Assembly: GCA_022457155.1 (NCBI GenBank)
Contig: JAJGOT010000596.1
Span: forward strand, 417,310-481,309
DNA length: 64,000 bases
DNA from: Cladopsammia gracilis
Lineage: Eukaryota > Cnidaria > Anthozoa > Scleractinia > Dendrophylliidae
Reading direction: 5' to 3'
Below are positions 48,301 to 54,900 of the stretch, piece after piece (the first letter of the stretch is position 1; every line of letters starts with the position of its first letter). The translations under genes and the position numbers were made by a program. The notes under the pieces were generated by a model that saw only the letters and a list, made by a program, of their open reading frames with translations, was not told where the DNA came from and did no database searches.

Positions 48301-51300
48301 TTTTATATTTGGTAGGTGATACCCTATTTTCCTGTAAAATTCGTCCCTAAGAATTGAGTATTTAGGACAGTGAAAAAGGAAGTGAATTTCATCTTCAATT
48401 TCATTAGTTCCACAAGTAGGGCACAATCTATCATATATCTCTCGTGATTTGTTCATATCTACCAATTTCAATCATTAACTTATGATTACTTATACGAAAT
48501 TTTACTGATTGTTTTTTGTCATTTGATTTCTTTGTAAGGTCTAAGTAATGAGAAGGGCGGCGTATATTCGTTCTTAAAGATATTATAGAATTCGAGTTTC
48601 TTAGAGTGTTGAATGGTATGTCGCCAATATAGGATATATTTTTGTTGCATTGAGGTGGCTCGACTGGATTTTTTGGGGGCGATACCCTTCAAGTTTGAGC
48701 ATTAACTACGACGCCATTAACAATGCTATGGACAAATGGTTACCACAGCTGTAATAGATAAAGATGAAAGTTTGTTAAGACCAGTGTGAAATTAACATCG
48801 GAGTTGCCATAGCAACGTAATGACGCCATGACTTTTATTCTTTCCGTCGTATTTCTCGGCACCAGGAGGTTTTTTCGGCAATCGCTTAAGGGAACTTGTA
48901 CCTCCCATAGCCGCCTCGAACTTGGCAAACATTGAACAAATTCTATGAGAGCGTTTTTGAAATTTTTGGGGATGAGGTTTTGGCGATTGCAAATACAGTG
49001 AAAAACATACTATCGACATAATTGGCTAATATCTATAGAAAACGATGCGCTCTGGGAATGTAGTTTCATCTCATGGTAGTTTGATTCCATTTAAATCGTG
49101 TTTGAAAAAAACGTGAGGGGGGTTGCTTTGGCCAATTGCGAGAAAGAAGGATTTGATTAACATGCGTTCAGCCGCTCTTTTTGCCATTTTTGTATGTAAT
49201 TTGGTCTACGTCTACAAATGTGATGATAATTTGGAAACCGCTTGATAGATGTTTTAAATTTGACAATCTCGAGATTAATCGTCACTTTATATGGCCTGCA
49301 AGTTTCAAGGGCATTGAAAACATGCAAGGCAATTACATAAGGCCTCAAATGTACCAATTTTTTCCCTCAGATTTTTTGTTTACAAGTGAGCGTCCTCATT
49401 ATTCACGGGTATTGTTTTCAAGTTTCATATGCACATGCACAACTTTAGCAAAAAACTCATTTGCATCGAACAGAACGCTCGATTGCTTTGCGAAGAATTT
49501 TCCGAAACATGCTAATAACTGGCTTGAGAATTGTTACAACATTACGCACTCGACGTCATGCTATTACGCTGTAATGCAGTGATGCCGAGGGTCTCTATGT
49601 CCAGAAAACAAAAAGGTATTATTCCACATTACGCACTCGATGTCACGCTATTACGTGGGTCTAGATTTTTATCCTGCTCTGTTGTTCTGTGGAATAATAC
49701 CTTTTTGTTTTCTGGACATAGAGACCCTCGGCAGAGATGGTGGGGGTTGTATATCCCTTAGCAAATTATCAGAAATGGTGGGGGTTGTATATCCCTTAGC
49801 AAATTACCAGAGATGGTGGGGGTTGTGTATCCCTTAGCAAATTACCAGCTGGGGGCTGCCACTAATTTTTTTAAAATAGACTGGGAAGTGTAGACAGTAG
49901 CTGGGAAAATTAGTTTATGATGTTGTAAATGCTTTGGGCCGGTTATTTAAACGAAGTCTAACTTAGGCCGCGATTTAAGGCAATTAATGGACCTCCACAT
50001 CTGTTTATAAGTGGGTCATTTTAGCGGGCGTCGATAAAACCAGGAACGCGGAACATTCCGGAACATCCCGGAACATTCCGATCCGGAACATAAAAAAAAA
50101 ATATAATAAAAATAAATAGATAACCAAAATAAAAGCAGAAGCAGACGCATATAAAATAAAATAAAAGAGAAATATAATAGTGCCCAATATTTCGCTTTGC
50201 AAAAAAAAGTTTCCTCAGGAGCTAGCACTAAAAATGATTACAAGTGTAAAACCGTTATACAAGTGGTTTGGAAAAAAACCTGAAGAATAACAAAAACAAT
50301 GAACATGATTGGTGAAGGGTTTGACGGGTAATAATTTAAACTGACTAGTATAGTGATGAGAAAGTTAATGAAGTTCGTCGCGCCTGTTGATTCCAAGTGG
50401 TTATATAACGTCTTTGCTTTGTCTATGAGATATGCTTCACGCGCTTTTCGTACAGTCTCTGCTTTTACGTATTGATTCCAGTGGTATAAGATGCATATCC
50501 TTAGTCGAGTGTCCCGGTGGATTAAAGTGTTGATATAGGAGTAGGGCAGCTGAGATGATGTGGATTTTCTACAGAGCGGCGATGTTCACCAAAGCGTAAT
50601 TCATTTAGTTTGCGTAGCGTTGTGTTTTTCCAATGTGTTGACACGGTATATTTAAAGGCCTATTTACACGCTGCGATTTGTCGGGCCGATTTGTCGGCCA
50701 CGACAAATCGTGCGCGCGCTCTTTCTACAGTGCAAGCATTGTACATGAACTTTTTTTTATTTCAAAATTTTTCTGCTAAGAACTTCTTGAAAAACAAATG
50801 ATATCCAATAGGTTATTTAGGTTGTTGTTAGTTTAAATACTGCAGATATAATTTGTTTTGCGTGATTTCTTGTCCAGATTGCGTTTTCGTTCTTAAAATC
50901 GGGCCCGACACGCGAAAATCTGTGAAGCGATCACAGATTTTTTCCGAATCGGCCGACATGTCGGATTGAAATCGCGCGCGCATCGGGTCGCCATTTACAC
51001 GCGCCGATTTGCTTCGCGATTTCTCGGGGCCGACAAATCGGCACGACAAATCGCAGCGTGTAAATAGGCCTTAAGGCCTATTTACACGCTGCGATTTGTT
51101 GGGCCGATTTGTCGGCCACGACAAATCGTGCGCGCGCTCTTTGTACAGTGCAAGCATTGTACATGAACTTTTTTTATTTCAAAACTTTTCTGCTAAGAAC
51201 TTCTTGAAAAACAAACGGTATCCAATAGGTTATTTACGTTGTTGTTAGTTTAAATACTGCAGATATAATTTGTTTTGCGTGATTTCTTGTCCAGATTGCG

Positions 51301-51877
51301 TTTTCGTTCTTAAAATCGGGCCCGACGCGGGAAAATCTGTGAAGCGATCACAGATTTTTTCCGAATCGGCCGACATGTCGGACTGAAATCGCGCGCGCAT
51401 CGGGTCGCCATTTACGCGCGCCGATTTGCTTCACGATTCCTCGGGGCCGACAAATCGGCACGAAAAATCGCAGCGTGTAAATAGGCTTTTACGTTTAAAA
51501 CATTTTTTTTACATTGGATCATATAGATCAGGATTTTATAATATTACATGTTATGTGATTATAAATACAACCTTCCTCTTTAGTGGTAAAAACGTTTATA
51601 ATATGACCGTACGGCCCCGCTGACGCAATACTACAGAAAATAGAATCGCAAGGTGACGTGAGCGGGGCCGGACGGGTTGACGTGAGCCGATCCGGAAAAA
51701 GCCGTCCGGCTCCGCTCGAGTTCAAGCGACCTCGCACTGCACGACTATTCTTGTACTTTCTAGTCATATTATAAAATACTTATTGACTGAGTTAGGTCGG
51801 GCCGGACGGGAAAATATTTGGCTCTCGGTCATGGCGCAAGGAACTCGCTTCGCTCGGTCCGTAAGCCATGACCTCGA

Positions 51878-51920
<43 letters not shown>

Positions 51921-54900
51921 GTATAGTATTTCTTTTGGACTTGTTGAATAAACTGACAGGTCAAACAGTGTGGGTGGTTGCCTGTAAGCTCTTGCTGGAG
52001 GCGGTTGGTTTCCTTAGTCTAGTATGAACCAGAAGGTCACGACGGCTTGCACTTCTCCTATAAGCCACGACAGGTGGTGAAGGAAAAATTTGTTTGCAGC
52101 GGGTGGAGGATTGAAGAATGTTAACCCTCGGTCGCACCCCCCTCCCCTAAGATTTTTCTCCCATATTTTCAAGACCATTCAAGATTAGCACATGCCGTTT
52201 TCAGTAGCTCCAGTTCGTTTGGTAAAGTTTGGCGACAACTGGTTGCTATGGTAACGAGATGTGTCGTCATTAGTAACATGTGGTCAAGCCATTTTTTAAT
52301 AAAAATGCGTATTTTTTACCTTTTTTCAGTGAGAAAAACATATAAAATGCTACCAAAAGCACCAAAATGTTTAATTGTATGTTATGTTGCAACTCTAGCA
52401 AACAAAATTTGCAATTTCCGCATTCCAACAATTTTGAATTTTTAATAAAATCCAAGATGGCGGCCATATCTTGGCGGCCATTTTGAATGACGTCACCTCC
52501 GTTGGAACCCCAGCAGCCGTTGGACCCCCAGCAGCGCCACAACCCATAATATTTACCTTATCTTGTAGAGCGCATCGCGGCTATCTATTAGATGTAAAAT
52601 ATTTCCGAAATATTTCAACATCGCAAAATCCCAAAGGGGTGGGGGGTTGCAACACCCCCTCCCCCCCCCCCCTCCCCCCCCCCCACTTTGTACCACGGTG
52701 GGGGTATAAGTTTTCGTGTACGTCCGAGGGTTAAGGTGTTTTCGTACAACAGAGGAAGGATTACAAAGAGCTGGATTGAAGGTGATTACGAAAGGTGTTC
52801 GGCAACCTCGTTCCCAGGGTCTCTCATCTTCCCGCCCCCTCTCATCTTCTCTCGCTCCAGGGGGCGGGAAGATGAGAGACCCTGGGAACGAGGTTGGGTG
52901 TTCGGTTGGAGGCTTTCTTTTGTTGTTCCAGTGGCTTAGTAAGAAGATCACAGCGAGGGATGGAATGGACGCGTCGAATTTCACGTTTTAGAAAAGAGCG
53001 GCTGTATCAATCAATCAATCAATCAATTAACTTTATTTAAACACGGTAAAACGGCTCAGTAAACTGTTTTTCAGACATGCCGTGCACTTAAATATAATCT
53101 AATCTATCCTGGTTTCACTAAGTAATTTATCAGTTCCGCAGAGCGCTTTTCAAAAGGAAAATCAGTAGAACATATACGTCTTAATCTTAGGGGAAGGCTG
53201 AAAGGAATCGAGCGTTTGGTGACTTGGATGGCATGACGATTTTAAGAGATATTGATGTTTGTCTGTGGGCTTGGTGTAAGGAACTGTATAGACGAATTGG
53301 AATATTCGTTCGTGAACTTGATGGTAGGGTGGAAATAGTTTAAGTAATTTAGAAACGCTTTGAGATTTTCTTTTCCTTTAGTCCATACCATGAAATGCCA
53401 CCAAATGTAGGGTCTGAAAGCAGTGTTTCCAAAGCGTGTTGCTCAAATTTAGCCATGAAAAGATTCGCGTAGGAGGGTGCCATTCGCGTTGAATACAGTT
53501 CATGCAAATTTCCGCAATGAGTGAAGGCTCACCTCCTTAAAATCCTTTAAATGGGGTCGTCGGGTGGAGGGTGTTCTATAGGTATCCCCACCCAGCCACC
53601 CCTGCCAGTTGTTCGCCATGAGTTTAATCACGTGACGGTCATCCATCTCTGACTCTGTGATTGTGAGAAGAGCTTAATCAAGCTTTGGATTTTGGTCGAC
53701 AAGATTCACAGACTGTTCACAGTCCCTATGGTTGAAGAGGTCGATCGCCGAGTTCGAGGGTCCGCCATCTTAGTTTCTTATGGTGAGCGAAATCTGAGGA
53801 GAGTACAAAATGCCCCAGGGGCATTTTGTACTCTCCCCAGATTTCGCTCGCCATAAGAAACCAAGATGGCGGCGATCGATCTCTTCAACCAGACGGAAAA
53901 TTTATTTATTTTTATTTATTTATTTTTTTTTTCATGTTCCGGGATGTTCCGAGATGTTCCGAAATGTTCCGGGATGTTTCGGAATGTTCCAGAATGTCCG
54001 GAAAGTTCCGTGTTCCGGGTTTTATCGACGCCCCATTTTAGCACGTAAATCTTTTTCTAGTCTGTGCTATATACCTTCTTGACACTGTTTAGCTGGGGTT
54101 TAAACACAACATACAGCCGAGGGGCTCTCAGCCCTTATCAGTGGCAACCCTGAATGTCTAATACAACATTATTCAAAGGAAACAAGTTTAGGATCAAGAT
54201 AACACATGCAGTCCGAGATACCGAATTATTCTGTAGCACCTTGCACATTATAAGACATTACTGAACGGATAAATGTATGCTAAAGGAAACTGTAATTCTT
54301 TAAAAAGACTGCATTTGGCACATATGACGTAATGAGCTGAAGGGGCGCAGGCCTTTCAGTAGCTGGTCAGAAACTTACAAATAAATGTTGAAAGAAAGCT
54401 ACATGTAAGCATGTCAGACCTAAAAAGATACCTCACGGCAGACTAGAAGCTAAAGCCCCGGCTACACGTTCTAACATTGTTATATAACATTTGTTGATTC
54501 AACAATGTTACAACCCGTAGCCGGCACGTTAGATGATGTTTGACTAACAAGTTTTGTTGGAAGAATGTTTGATCGAAATCGTGATCAAAACATTCTTCCA
54601 ACAAACAATGTTAGTGTAACATGCCCGCTACACGTTCTAACATTGTTATATAACACTGTTGGTTCAACAATGTTAGAACCTGTAGCCGGCTTGTTAGACG
54701 ATGTTTGACCAACATTTTTTGTTGGAAGAATATGTGTCATCGAAATCAAAACATTCTTCCACTGACAAAAAATGTTAGTGTATGCCGGCTACACGTTGTA
54801 ACATTGTTGAACCAACAAATGTTACACACGAGTGACATTTGTGATCCTCGCAGTGTGTTGTCAACTTTAGCAGTTGAAAAAGCAACCTGAAAAAATTCAG

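Noticed and set aside
49181..49582. 133-codon plus-strand gene
   Set aside because: No recognisable domain, lies inside a CNBD2-like intron within an insertion, and has no splice or promoter context.
48043..49850. CRISPR-like array from the regular 38-bp repeats
   Set aside because: Units are directly adjacent without unique spacers, and the context is an animal intron; it is a minisatellite.
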